DNA from: DATDRQ01 sp035291645
GTDB lineage: Bacteria > Chloroflexota > Anaerolineae > Anaerolineales > UBA4823
DNA: 15,169 nt
Assembly: GCA_035291645.1 (NCBI GenBank)
Contig: DATDRQ010000055.1
Span: 1-15,169, forward strand
Direction: 5' to 3'
Below are positions 1 through 6,370 of the stretch, piece by piece. The position numbers were made by a program, and so were the translations under genes. The notes under the pieces are model-generated. The model saw only the letters and a program-made list of their open reading frames with translations. It was not told where the DNA came from and did not search any database. How positions within the stretch are numbered: position 1 is the first letter of the stretch; each line of letters starts with the position of its first letter.

Positions 1-861
1 ATGGATACGATCCTGTTCTTCTCTGACAAGGGCAAGGTGTATTCGGAGAAGACTTACCAGATCCCGGACGCCGACCGGGCGGGGCGGGGCATACCGATCG
101 TGAACGTGCTCGCCTTAGCCCAAGGGGAGACCATCACGGCGGCGGTGGCAGTGCCGCGCTTTGTTGCGGCCGAGTACTGTGTGATGGCGACGCGCCAGGG
201 CAGGATAAAGCGGATAGCCCTAAGCGAATTCGCGGCGGTGCGGCCGTCCGGGCTGAACGCTCTCAAACTCGACCCGGGCGACGAGCTGGGTTGGGCGCGA
301 CTGACGCATGGGAAGGACGAAGTCATCCTGGTGACAGAGGCAGGCCGGGCGCTGCGCTTCTCGGAGCAAAAGGTGCGTCCAACTGGACGGTCGGCTGGCG
401 GGATGGCCGGGATCCGGCTCGAAAACGGCGATTACGTGGCGAGCATGGAGGTGGTCGAGGCTGGGGCAGACCTATTGGTCGTCACAGCTGGCGGGTTTGG
501 CAAGCGCACTCCGCTCTCCGACTACCCGGCCAAGGGACGCGGCACCGGTGGTGTGGGGACCTTTAACCGGGATTCGATCAAGCAAACGGGCAGAATTGCT
601 GCCGCGCGGGTGGTTCAAGGAGCAGACGACCTGACGATCATCTCGGCGGGTGGACAGGTTTTACGCACCAGGGTGAAGGATATCCCCAAAGCCCGGCGGG
701 CGACTCGGGGGGAGAGATTGATCGAGTTAGCGGCTGGGGACAGCGTGGCTTCGCTGGCGCGCATCGCCGACGCCGACCTGCGCAGTGTTGGAGCCGAGCC
801 GGAAAACGGCGGTGCGGTAAAATCCGACTCGAGTGCCAACGGGGGGATAGGGAAGGCCTAG
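1..861 (+). CDS. gyrA: DNA gyrase subunit A, C-terminal part (5' end outside window)
   Basis: The visible 286 residues are the C-terminal beta-pinwheel of a type IIA topoisomerase A subunit, which wraps DNA so that gyrase can add negative supercoils using ATP. Repeated blade motifs are visible: an opening LFFSDKGKVY blade, VRPTGRSAGGMAGIRL, and FGKRTPLSDYPAKGRGTGGV, which align by eye with successive blades of E. coli GyrA. The first ATG matches an internal position of GyrA, so this is a window-edge truncation and not a true start. The catalytic tyrosine domain and the GyrA-box heptapeptide that separates gyrase from topoisomerase IV lie upstream, so ParC is not strictly excluded. The tail after the last blade is short and not strongly acidic. 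The TAG stop overlaps the stop of the convergent small gene. Confidence 0.88.
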   Translation: MDTILFFSDKGKVYSEKTYQIPDADRAGRGIPIVNVLALAQGETITAAVAVPRFVAAEYCVMATRQGRIKRIALSEFAAVRPSGLNALKLDPGDELGWARLTHGKDEVILVTEAGRALRFSEQKVRPTGRSAGGMAGIRLENGDYVASMEVVEAGADLLVVTAGGFGKRTPLSDYPAKGRGTGGVGTFNRDSIKQTGRIAAARVVQGADDLTIISAGGQVLRTRVKDIPKARRATRGERLIELAAGDSVASLARIADADLRSVGAEPENGGAVKSDSSANGGIGKA

Positions 862-1070
862 AAGACCGGCACGACCTTCCCGGTCACGACCAGGAACAGG
901 ACTCCCAGCACGCAGACCGTCATCAGGAAAAGCAGGGAGATCACGAACCGCTGGAGGGCGGTCAATCCAAAGCGGCGGGTTTTTGGCTTGATCGGTTTTA
1001 CTTCCTCGAAAGTTTCCTCTTCTTCGAAGAACGGCTCGGCGCCGGCTTGTTGGCGGAATTCATCTAGCAT
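858..1070 (-). CDS. Small single-span membrane protein, unknown function
   Basis: This 70-residue protein has an acidic N-terminal half (FFEEEETFEE around residues 14-23), a short basic stretch (KPIKPKTRR, about 25-33) and one hydrophobic segment at about residues 43-65, ending in a short tail. By the positive-inside rule the N-terminus would be cytoplasmic. A clear GAGGAG ribosome-binding site precedes the ATG by 6 bases, which supports a real gene. It lies 76 bases downstream of birA on the same strand and may be cotranscribed with it. Its stop converges on that of gyrA: the palindrome CTAG at 858-861 supplies TAG on both strands. I do not recognise the family. Confidence 0.65.
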   Translation of the reverse strand: MLDEFRQQAGAEPFFEEEETFEEVKPIKPKTRRFGLTALQRFVISLLFLMTVCVLGVLFLVVTGKVVPVF

Positions 1071-1089
1071 CGTTGCGCTCCTCTAAACC

Positions 1090-1127
1090 GTTGAAAGGTT
1101 AGCAAGTTTGAAGGTTTGAACGTTAAC
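1090..1127. repeat. AT-rich short intergenic repeat (GTTTGAAGGTT type)
   Basis: In the gap between birA and the small membrane gene, near-identical units GTTGAAAGGTT (1090-1100) and GTTTGAAGGTT (1106-1116) are followed by TGAACGTTAAC. Composition differs sharply from the GC-rich genes around it. No gene or terminator is visible here, so it is best described as a degenerate short repeat. Confidence 0.4.
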
Positions 1128-1146
1128 TTATAGAAATTGGCTGGTC

Positions 1147-1971
1147 TTAAATCCTCTTGCCCGGGCGCAGGCGGAGGTCGCCGGCCTGGAAGATGCGTTC
1201 TTCGCCAGAGGATAGCTGCAAGCGCAGGCCTCCGGCGGGGTCGAGGCCGAGCAGTATGCCTTGCTCTGGCACGTTCCCTCCGGTTATGACCTGCACCCTC
1301 TCGTCCCGGTAAGCCAGGCGGGATTCCCAGGCCTGCTGGAAATCCTGGGAAGGCAGCCGGGGGAGCCAGCCGAGCAGGGCGGACAGGACCTCACGGAGCA
1401 GAATCCAGCGGTCGACCGGCTGGCCCAGTTCGATTTCCACGCAGGTCGCCGGGAAGAGCAGGTCTGCCGGCGGCGGCACTGCATGCGGTGCAATATTGAT
1501 GCCGATCCCCAGGATGGCGGCCCGCGGGTTCTCTCCTTGCCAGCTCAGCTCGGGCAGCACCCCACCGGCCTTGCGGCCTCCCAGGAGCACATCGTTGGGC
1601 CACTTGATCCGCGGCGCCAGCCCGTAGCCCTCTTCGAGGGCCGTACACACCGCCAGCGCCCCCAGCCCGGCCAGGCGAGGGATGGCGAGGTTTAATGCCT
1701 CGCCAGCACTGTCATTCTGAGCGAAGTGAAGAATCTCCTGCGGGCGCAGGACCAGGCTGAAGGCCAGGGCTGCGCCTGCGGGTGTGTACCAGCGGCGGCC
1801 CAGCCGGCCACGCCCGGCGGTCTGCTCGTCGGCGACCACCAGTGCCAGGTTGGGCGCGCCGGCTTCTGCCCAGCTTGCCGCACCTTCGTTGGTCGAGCCG
1901 GTGCTGGCGAAATAGCGCAGAGGGCCAAGGGGCAGGCCAGACAGCAGTGATCGAAGGAAACTTTCGCCCAT
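1147..1971 (-). CDS. birA: Biotin--[acetyl-CoA-carboxylase] ligase, monofunctional
   Basis: Cytoplasmic enzyme that activates biotin with ATP to biotinyl-AMP and transfers it to the biotin carboxyl carrier lysine of acetyl-CoA carboxylase and related enzymes. In the 274 residues one sees FASTGSTNE (21-29), the biotinyl-AMP loop GRGRLGRRW (53-61), KWPND (123-127), GRKAGGVLPE (132-141) and GIGINI (155-160), followed by a small C-terminal beta domain. There is no N-terminal helix-turn-helix, so unlike E. coli BirA it is unlikely to act as a repressor. Residues 79-88 (EILHFAQNDS) are encoded by an inserted repeat in the loop after the SLVLRP strand. The ATG gives a normal family N-terminus but has no good Shine-Dalgarno sequence. 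A good promoter lies at 2048-2076. Confidence 0.93.
   Translation of the reverse strand: MGESFLRSLLSGLPLGPLRYFASTGSTNEGAASWAEAGAPNLALVVADEQTAGRGRLGRRWYTPAGAALAFSLVLRPQEILHFAQNDSAGEALNLAIPRLAGLGALAVCTALEEGYGLAPRIKWPNDVLLGGRKAGGVLPELSWQGENPRAAILGIGINIAPHAVPPPADLLFPATCVEIELGQPVDRWILLREVLSALLGWLPRLPSQDFQQAWESRLAYRDERVQVITGGNVPEQGILLGLDPAGGLRLQLSSGEERIFQAGDLRLRPGKRI
1710..1736. repeat. Dispersed palindromic repeat inserted in frame in birA
   Basis: Plus-strand sequence TGTCATTCTGAGCGAAG followed by TGAAGAATCT, with ATTCT at 1714-1718 and AGAAT at 1730-1734 as imperfect inverted ends. From memory, closely similar sequence recurs in intergenic regions of many bacterial genomes and shows up in predicted proteins as FAQND or SLRMT strings. 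Here it is read on the minus strand as ILHFAQNDS with no frame break. Beside it sits a 7-bp perfect inverted repeat, GGCGAGG (1684-1690) and CCTCGCC (1698-1704), which may mark the insertion boundary. Confidence 0.6.
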
Positions 1972-2047
1972 TGAAATCGTTGCAACCTACAAAGGTGGGA
2001 GCTGGATAAACCGATCAGCCTTCAAGAGGGTGGTTCTCATGCATCAA

Positions 2048-2076
2048 ATCATACGATGATTGCATCAATATGTCCA
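2048..2076 (-). promoter_or_regulatory. Probable birA promoter with overlapping inverted repeat
   Basis: On the minus strand, TGGACA (2071-2076) and TATGAT (2048-2053) are separated by exactly 17 bases; each hexamer matches the sigma-70 consensus at five of six positions. An inverted repeat AATCAT-ACG-ATGATT (2047-2061) covers the -10 box, and GCATCAA is repeated at 2041-2047 and 2062-2068, so an operator here is possible. Transcription would start near 2041, giving a birA leader of about 70 bases. Confidence 0.55.
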
Positions 2077-2096
2077 CCATTGTGGTCGACCGGTTA

Positions 2097-2125
2097 TTGA
2101 ACAACCGCTGATCCATCCATACAAA
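2097..2125 (+). promoter_or_regulatory. Candidate promoter for the rpsB operon
   Basis: TTGAAC (2097-2102), a 17-base spacer, then TACAAA (2120-2125); each hexamer matches the consensus at four of six positions. A competing candidate is the better -10 box TATGAT at 2185-2190, which lacks a recognisable -35. The first would give a long leader of about 260 bases, the second about 195; both place the hairpins at 2202-2345 inside the transcript. Confidence 0.35.
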
Positions 2126-2136
2126 CGGTTCGGAAT

Positions 2137-2159
2137 AAGTCAAAAAGTCAAAAGTCAAA
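2137..2159. repeat. AAGTCAAA direct repeat, three copies
   Basis: The octamer AAGTCAAA occurs at 2137-2144, 2145-2152 and 2152-2159, the last two sharing one base, in the birA-rpsB intergenic region. It is AT-rich against a GC-rich background and has no coding role that I can see. It could be a simple-sequence expansion or a degraded mobile repeat. Confidence 0.5.
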
Positions 2160-2201
2160 GAGCCGCTGGACGATTCGCTGGCTCTATGATAAACTTGCCA
2201 A

Positions 2202-2345
2202 GCTCCCGCCAGGAAGCCATCTGCAGGCGGGAGCGATCTTGCCCCGAACAGGGCGCCCCACTTCGTGGGGAATTCCATCTCGCACGTCTCCCGACCTGGA
2301 CGGGCGTGCCGTATAGCCGGATCTGTCGCTCCGGCAGCGGTGCCG
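2202..2345 (+). promoter_or_regulatory. Structured 5' leader of rpsB (five hairpins)
   Basis: Consecutive hairpins precede rpsB: GCTCCCGCC/GGCGGGAGC (2202-2210 with 2226-2234, perfect 9 bp), GCCC/GGGC (2241-2244 with 2251-2254), CCCCAC/GTGGGG (2256-2261 with 2265-2270), GCACG plus CCCG/CGGG plus CGTGC (2282-2309, 9 bp with a three-base bulge), and CGGCA/TGCCG (2332-2336 with 2341-2345). None is followed by a T-run, so they are not terminators. Ribosomal protein operons are often autoregulated through such leaders; binding of S2 here is inference, and I cannot match it to a named r-leader class. Confidence 0.45.
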
Positions 2346-2391
2346 CCCAGGAATGACGGAGGCGGAGGTCTAACACAAGGAGCATCTTAAA

Positions 2392-3570
2392 ATGTCCGTT
2401 ATCTCCATGAAAGCGCTCTTGGAGAGTGGTGTTCACTTCGGGCACCGCACTCACAAATGGCACCCCGCCATGAAGCCGTATATCTTCACCGAGCGCAACG
2501 GCATCCACATCATCGATCTGCAAAAAACGGCCAAATCGATCGAGCAGGCCTACAACCTGGTACGCGACACCGTAGCCGAAGGCGGCACGGTGCTTTTTGT
2601 TGGCACCAAGCGGCAGGCCCAGGAGACCATCCAGGTCGAGGCCGTCCGCAGCAGCATGCCCTACGTCACTAACCGCTGGCTGGGCGGCATGCTGACCAAC
2701 TGGCGCACCATCCGGCAGCGCATCAACGAGCTGGACCGGCTCGAGCGCATGCGCGACCACGGCGATTTCGCCCGCATCACCAAGAAGGAAGCCCTGATGC
2801 TGGAACGCAAGATGGAGCGACTGGAAGCTTTACTGGGCGGCATCCGCAAGATGGCGACCGTGCCGGACCTGCTGTTCGTGGTCGATGTGAGCCGGGAAGA
2901 AACCGCGATCCACGAGGCGAACCTGCTGAATATCCCGGTGATCGCCCTGGTGGACACCAACTGCGATCCCGCTCAGATCGATTACGTCATCCCCTCGAAC
3001 GACGACGCCATCCGGGCTATCAAGCTACTGGTCGGCAAGATCGCCGACGCCGCCCTGGAGGGCATGGCAATGCGCAAGGAGGAGGTCGTGGAACCGTTTG
3101 CGGCCGAGCGCCTGATGGTGGTCGCCGAGGAAGTCGAACTCACCGACGAAGAGCTGTTGGGCGAGTCGACCCTGGCGAAGCTGCCCTCACGCGGCCGGGT
3201 CGATCTTGAACCTGGGGAGGGCGAAGTGAGCGAAGCGCCTGCCAAGGTGGATGAAGAGGTCGAGGAAGAGCTGGAAGAGGAGATCGAGGAAGAGGTTGAG
3301 GAAGAGCTGGAGGAGGAGCTTGAGGAAGAGCTGGAGGAAGAGCTCGAGGACGAGGTAGAAATACTCGCCGAAGAGGTCGAGGAAGAGCTCGAGGAAGAGC
3401 TCGCAGAGGAGGTAGAAGTACTCGACGATGAGGTCGAGGAAGAGCTCGCCGAGGAGATCGAGGACGAGCTTGAAGAAGAGCCCGAAGCCACGGTCGAGTT
3501 GGAAGAAGAGCAGGCCGAGCTCGAGGCCGATCTGGACGAAGAGAACGAGGATGAGGACAGCCAAGAATGA
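2392..3570 (+). CDS. rpsB: 30S ribosomal protein S2 with long acidic C-terminal tail
   Basis: S2 is an essential protein of the 30S subunit, located between head and body. The first roughly 230 residues are a standard S2: MKALLESGVHFGHRTHKW near the start, then KPYIFTERNGIHIIDLQKT, FVGTKRQAQE, NRWLGGMLTNW, and a domain end at AIRAIKLLVGKIADAALEGM. Usual length is about 230-280 residues; this protein has 392. Residues about 230-286 form a linker and residues 287-392 are an acidic tail (69 of 106 Glu or Asp, no Lys or Arg) with a hydrophobic residue at about every fourth position. AAGGAG at 2377-2382 lies 9 bases before the ATG. The stop overlaps the tsf start by four bases (ATGA), implying translational coupling. 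Confidence 0.97.
   Translation: MSVISMKALLESGVHFGHRTHKWHPAMKPYIFTERNGIHIIDLQKTAKSIEQAYNLVRDTVAEGGTVLFVGTKRQAQETIQVEAVRSSMPYVTNRWLGGMLTNWRTIRQRINELDRLERMRDHGDFARITKKEALMLERKMERLEALLGGIRKMATVPDLLFVVDVSREETAIHEANLLNIPVIALVDTNCDPAQIDYVIPSNDDAIRAIKLLVGKIADAALEGMAMRKEEVVEPFAAERLMVVAEEVELTDEELLGESTLAKLPSRGRVDLEPGEGEVSEAPAKVDEEVEEELEEEIEEEVEEELEEELEEELEEELEDEVEILAEEVEEELEEELAEEVEVLDDEVEEELAEEIEDELEEEPEATVELEEEQAELEADLDEENEDEDSQE
3250..3567 (+). repeat. Tandem GAG/GAA-rich coding repeat in rpsB
   Basis: The tail of rpsB is built from a degenerate 12-base unit of the type GAGGAAGAGCTG, encoding tetrads of three acidic residues plus Leu, Val or Ile. It is most regular at about 3256-3350 and looser downstream. 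The pattern looks like repeat expansion. It also creates long spurious reverse-strand open frames rich in Ser or Leu. Confidence 0.8.
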
Positions 3571-4178
3571 CGACAATTACTGCTGAACAGGTGAAAGCGC
3601 TGCGCGTGGCGACCGGGGTGGGGGTGATGGAGTGCCGCAAAGCGCTCGAGCAGACGGGCGGAGATGTGGAGAAAGCCAAAGAGATCCTGCGCGAAAAGGG
3701 GCTGGCCCAGGCCGCCAAGCGCGCCGAACGGGAAGCCTCGGAGGGCGTCCTGGAATTGTATACGCACGGCAACGGCCGGGTAGGGGTCATGGTCGAGGTT
3801 AACAGCGAGACCGATTTTGTGGCCCGCTCCGAAACCTTTCGTACTTTTGCCCACGAGATCGCCCTGCAAATCGCGGCCAGCGCGCCGAAATACATCCGCA
3901 TGGAGGATATCCCGGCGGATGAGATCGAGCAGGAGAAGGCCAGCGACCGCCGGCGCGCCCTTGAAGACGGGAAACCCGAATCTGTCGTCGAACGGATCGT
4001 CGAGGGACGCCTGGCAAAATATATGGATGAGGTGGTCCTGCTGAGGCAGCCTTATATTCGGGATGACAGTCTCACCATTGAAGACCTGCTCCACCAGAAC
4101 ATTGCCGCCATCGGTGAAAACCTCGTCATCCGGCGATTCGTACGCTGGGAAGTGGGCGGGAGTACCGCTGCGGAATAA
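3567..4178 (+). CDS. tsf: Translation elongation factor Ts, short form
   Basis: EF-Ts is the cytoplasmic guanine nucleotide exchange factor that releases GDP from EF-Tu. The 203 residues begin with the UBA-like N-domain (AEQVKALRVATGVGVMECRKAL, about 6-27, then GGDVEKAKEILREKG) and contain the signature NSETDFVAR at 79-87, with TDFV at 82-85 contacting EF-Tu. The protein is much shorter than the roughly 280-residue E. coli form and resembles the compact EF-Ts of Thermus and cyanobacteria. The ATG overlaps the rpsB stop, the usual rpsB-tsf arrangement. A strong terminator hairpin begins six bases after its TAA. Confidence 0.97.
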   Translation: MTTITAEQVKALRVATGVGVMECRKALEQTGGDVEKAKEILREKGLAQAAKRAEREASEGVLELYTHGNGRVGVMVEVNSETDFVARSETFRTFAHEIALQIAASAPKYIRMEDIPADEIEQEKASDRRRALEDGKPESVVERIVEGRLAKYMDEVVLLRQPYIRDDSLTIEDLLHQNIAAIGENLVIRRFVRWEVGGSTAAE

Positions 4179-4183
4179 ATTCG

Positions 4184-4212
4184 AAAGACCAACCACCAGG
4201 TTGGTCTTTTTT
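4184..4212 (+). terminator. Intrinsic terminator between tsf and pyrH
   Basis: AAAGACCAACC (4184-4194), loop ACCA, then GGTTGGTCTTT (4199-4209): a perfect 11-bp stem ending in six T residues (4207-4212). It sits only 28 bases before the pyrH start, inside an otherwise compact operon. The 3' arm can instead pair downstream: GTTGGT (4200-4205) with ACCAAC (4222-4227), and T4207-4212 with A4216-4221. Confidence 0.85.
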
Positions 4213-4240
4213 CTGAAAAAAACCAACAGGAGCGTAAGAA

Positions 4241-4960
4241 GTGGAGAACTCTCTGAAGTACCGCCGAATTCTGCTCAAGTTGAGCGGCGAGGCGCTTGCC
4301 GGGCCGCAGGGCTTCGGGATCGACCCGACCCGCGCCGAGGATATCGCCGAGCGGGTGGAGGAAGTGCGCAACCTGGGGGTGGATGTCGCCATCGTGATCG
4401 GCGGCGGGAACCTGTGGCGCGGCCGGGGTGGGCTGGAGCGGGGGATGGACCGGGCCACCGCCGATTACATGGGCATGCTGGCGACGGTGATGAATGCGCT
4501 GGCGTTGATGGATGCCATGGAGCGGCGCGGCCTGGTGACCCGGGTCCAATCGGCGATCGAGATGCACGCCGTCGCCGAGCCATACATCCGCCGGCGGGCG
4601 ATCCGCCACCTGGAAAAGGGCCGGGTGGTGATCCTGGGGGGCGGGACCGGCAACCCGTATTTCTCCACCGACACCGCCGCGGCCCTGCGGGCGATGGAGA
4701 TCGACGCCGACGTGCTGATCAAGGCTACCAAGGTGGACGGCGTCTTCGACAGCGATCCTGTCCTGAACCCTCAGGCCGTGCTTTTCGATCGCCTGACCTA
4801 CATGGAGACGATCAACCGTCGCCTGGAAGTGATGGACAGCACGGCCATTTCCCTGTGTATGGATAACAACCTGCCGATCCTGGTGCTAAACCTGTGGAGC
4901 CGGGACGACTTGCGCCGGGCGCTGCATGGCGAGCCGGTCGGCACACTGGTGAGCGCCTGA
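4241..4960 (+). CDS. pyrH: Uridylate (UMP) kinase
   Basis: Hexameric cytoplasmic enzyme that phosphorylates UMP to UDP with ATP in pyrimidine nucleotide synthesis; it belongs to the amino-acid-kinase fold and not to the P-loop NMP kinases. In the 239 residues one sees RILLKLSGEALAG (9-21), GGGNLWRG (54-61), the conserved YMGMLATVMNALAL region (76-89), GGGTGNPYFSTDTAA and ATKVDGVFDSDP. Length is normal for the family. The start is GTG, chosen because AGGAG (4228-4232) lies 8 bases upstream and the N-terminus matches the family. Transcription must read through the tsf terminator or start locally; I see no convincing promoter in the gap. frr follows after 88 bases. Confidence 0.96.
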   Translation: MENSLKYRRILLKLSGEALAGPQGFGIDPTRAEDIAERVEEVRNLGVDVAIVIGGGNLWRGRGGLERGMDRATADYMGMLATVMNALALMDAMERRGLVTRVQSAIEMHAVAEPYIRRRAIRHLEKGRVVILGGGTGNPYFSTDTAAALRAMEIDADVLIKATKVDGVFDSDPVLNPQAVLFDRLTYMETINRRLEVMDSTAISLCMDNNLPILVLNLWSRDDLRRALHGEPVGTLVSA

Positions 4961-5048
4961 CCGGTTAAATTGCCTCTTTCCTCCGTAAGGATTTTCGAGT
5001 ATCCTATAGATGGGTGGAATTGTTCCCCCGCGCATCCTGGAGGAGAGA

Positions 5049-5606
5049 ATGCTTAAGGAGATCTACAACGAGGCGGAGGCACGCATGGGCGGGGCAGTGG
5101 AGGCTCTGGAAGAGGACCTGGGAGGCATCCGCACCGGCCGCGCCAGCCCTGCGCTCGTCGAGCGTCTCCCGGTGGAATATTATGGAAATCCCACCCCGTT
5201 GATCCAGCTGGCCAGCATCGGGGTGCCTGAACCACGTTCCCTGCTGATCCGCCCGTTTGATGCGGCCACACTGCGAGCGATCGAGCGGGCGATCCAGTCC
5301 TCCGACCTGGGGCTGACCCCAAACAACGACGGAAAGGCCATCCGCCTGAACCTGCCGCCGCTGACCGAGGAACGCCGGCGCAACCTGGTGAAGGTGGTCC
5401 ACAACCGGGTGGAGGAGGCGCGGGTGGCCGTGCGCAACGTACGCCGCGATATCAACCGGGATCTGGAGGAGTTCGAGAAGGAGAAGCTCATCTCCAAGGA
5501 CGATTTGAAGCGCGCCGAAGAGGATCTACAGAAGATCACCCAGCGCTTCATCGATAATATCAACGCCGTCGGTGAGCGAAAAGAGAAGGAAATCCTGGAA
5601 GTCTGA
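5049..5606 (+). CDS. frr: Ribosome recycling factor
   Basis: RRF works with EF-G to split the post-termination ribosome. The ATG at 5049 gives 185 residues, the standard RRF length, starting MLKEIYNEAEARM; GGAGGAG just upstream supports it over an in-frame ATG 39 bases earlier, which would add an atypical 13-residue leader. Family features seen are the long helical N- and C-terminal arms, DLGGIRTGRASPALVE, the YYGNPTPL hinge region, NNDGKAIRLNLPPLTEERR and a charged end EEDLQKITQRFIDNINAVGE. The 3' end lies 9 bases before uppS, so the two are surely cotranscribed. Confidence 0.96.
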   Translation: MLKEIYNEAEARMGGAVEALEEDLGGIRTGRASPALVERLPVEYYGNPTPLIQLASIGVPEPRSLLIRPFDAATLRAIERAIQSSDLGLTPNNDGKAIRLNLPPLTEERRRNLVKVVHNRVEEARVAVRNVRRDINRDLEEFEKEKLISKDDLKRAEEDLQKITQRFIDNINAVGERKEKEILEV

Positions 5607-5615
5607 CGGCAAGCC

Positions 5616-6344
5616 ATGAACCGGAAAAAGAAATCGGAACAGCCCGATCCGGTCCCGACACATATTGCCATCATCATGGATGGCAACGGGCGTTGGGCGC
5701 TGTCGCGCGGGCTGCCTCGCCTAGCGGGCCACCGGGCGGGCACGGAAAACCTGCGCCGGGTGATCGAAGCCTGCATCGAGTTCGGCGTTCAATACCTGAC
5801 CATCTATGCCTTCTCGACAGAGAACTGGGGCAGGCCGCTGGAAGAGGTGCAGGGGCTGCTGCGCATCCTCGAGGACGTGATCGACCGAGAGCTGCAAGAG
5901 CTGCACGACCAGGGTGTGCAGCTGCACCACATCGGCCGCCTGGACCGACTGCGACCCTCCTTGCGCGAGAAGGTCGTGCACGCCATCGAATACACCAAGG
6001 ACAACGACCGGCTGGTGCTCAACGTGGCGTTCAATTACGGTGGCCGCGACGAGATCGTGTGCGCCATCCAGCGCATGATAGGCGATGGCATCCAGCCCGA
6101 TCAGATCAATGATGAGTTAGTCAACAAATACCTGTTCACCGCAGGTGTGCCGGACCCGGACCTGATCATCCGCACCTCCGGCGAGCTGCGCGGCAGCAAT
6201 TTCCTGATCTGGCAGGGCGCCTATTCGGAGTGGTACTTCACCCCAACCTACTGGCCGGATTTCAACAAGGACGAGCTCGCCATCGCCCTCGAGGAATACA
6301 AACACCGGCAACGCCGGTTCGGGCGAGTCTCCCAAGCTGCTTGA
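5616..6344 (+). CDS. uppS: Undecaprenyl diphosphate synthase (cis-prenyltransferase)
   Basis: Adds isopentenyl diphosphate units in cis to farnesyl diphosphate, making the C55 lipid carrier precursor for cell-wall glycan synthesis. All family signatures are present in 242 residues: HIAIIMDGNGRWA with catalytic Asp22, RLAGHRAG, TIYAFSTENWGRP, NVAFNYGGRDEI, and the C-terminal block PDPDLIIRTSGELRGSNFLIWQ followed by YSEWYFTPTYWPDF. The first residues are basic and polar and the enzyme is expected at the inner face of the membrane. The ATG is nine bases after the frr stop; its Shine-Dalgarno is weak, so translation probably depends on coupling to frr. Chain length is not readable from sequence, so other cis-prenyl products are possible. 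Confidence 0.95.
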   Translation: MNRKKKSEQPDPVPTHIAIIMDGNGRWALSRGLPRLAGHRAGTENLRRVIEACIEFGVQYLTIYAFSTENWGRPLEEVQGLLRILEDVIDRELQELHDQGVQLHHIGRLDRLRPSLREKVVHAIEYTKDNDRLVLNVAFNYGGRDEIVCAIQRMIGDGIQPDQINDELVNKYLFTAGVPDPDLIIRTSGELRGSNFLIWQGAYSEWYFTPTYWPDFNKDELAIALEEYKHRQRRFGRVSQAA

Positions 6345-6370
6345 AAACATAAACAAAGGTCACCCGCAGC

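Noticed and set aside
1..861. A complete 286-residue gene starting at base 1
   Set aside because: The first ATG corresponds to an internal methionine of GyrA; the missing breakage-reunion domain must lie before the window.
2015..2278. Minus-strand open frame in the birA-rpsB gap ending in YDLMHENHPLEG
   Set aside because: It runs through the rpsB leader hairpins, resembles no family I know and overlaps the birA promoter; a gene remnant cannot be excluded but is unsupported.
2982..4226. Long minus-strand open frame of 414 residues, very Ser-rich, opposite rpsB and tsf
   Set aside because: It is the mirror of the GAG/GAA repeat and of two certain plus-strand genes; no family motifs and no ribosome-binding site of note.
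5010..5048. Upstream ATG for frr
   Set aside because: It would add 13 residues not seen in RRF proteins; GGAGGAG just before ATG 5049 and a 185-residue product favour the inner start.
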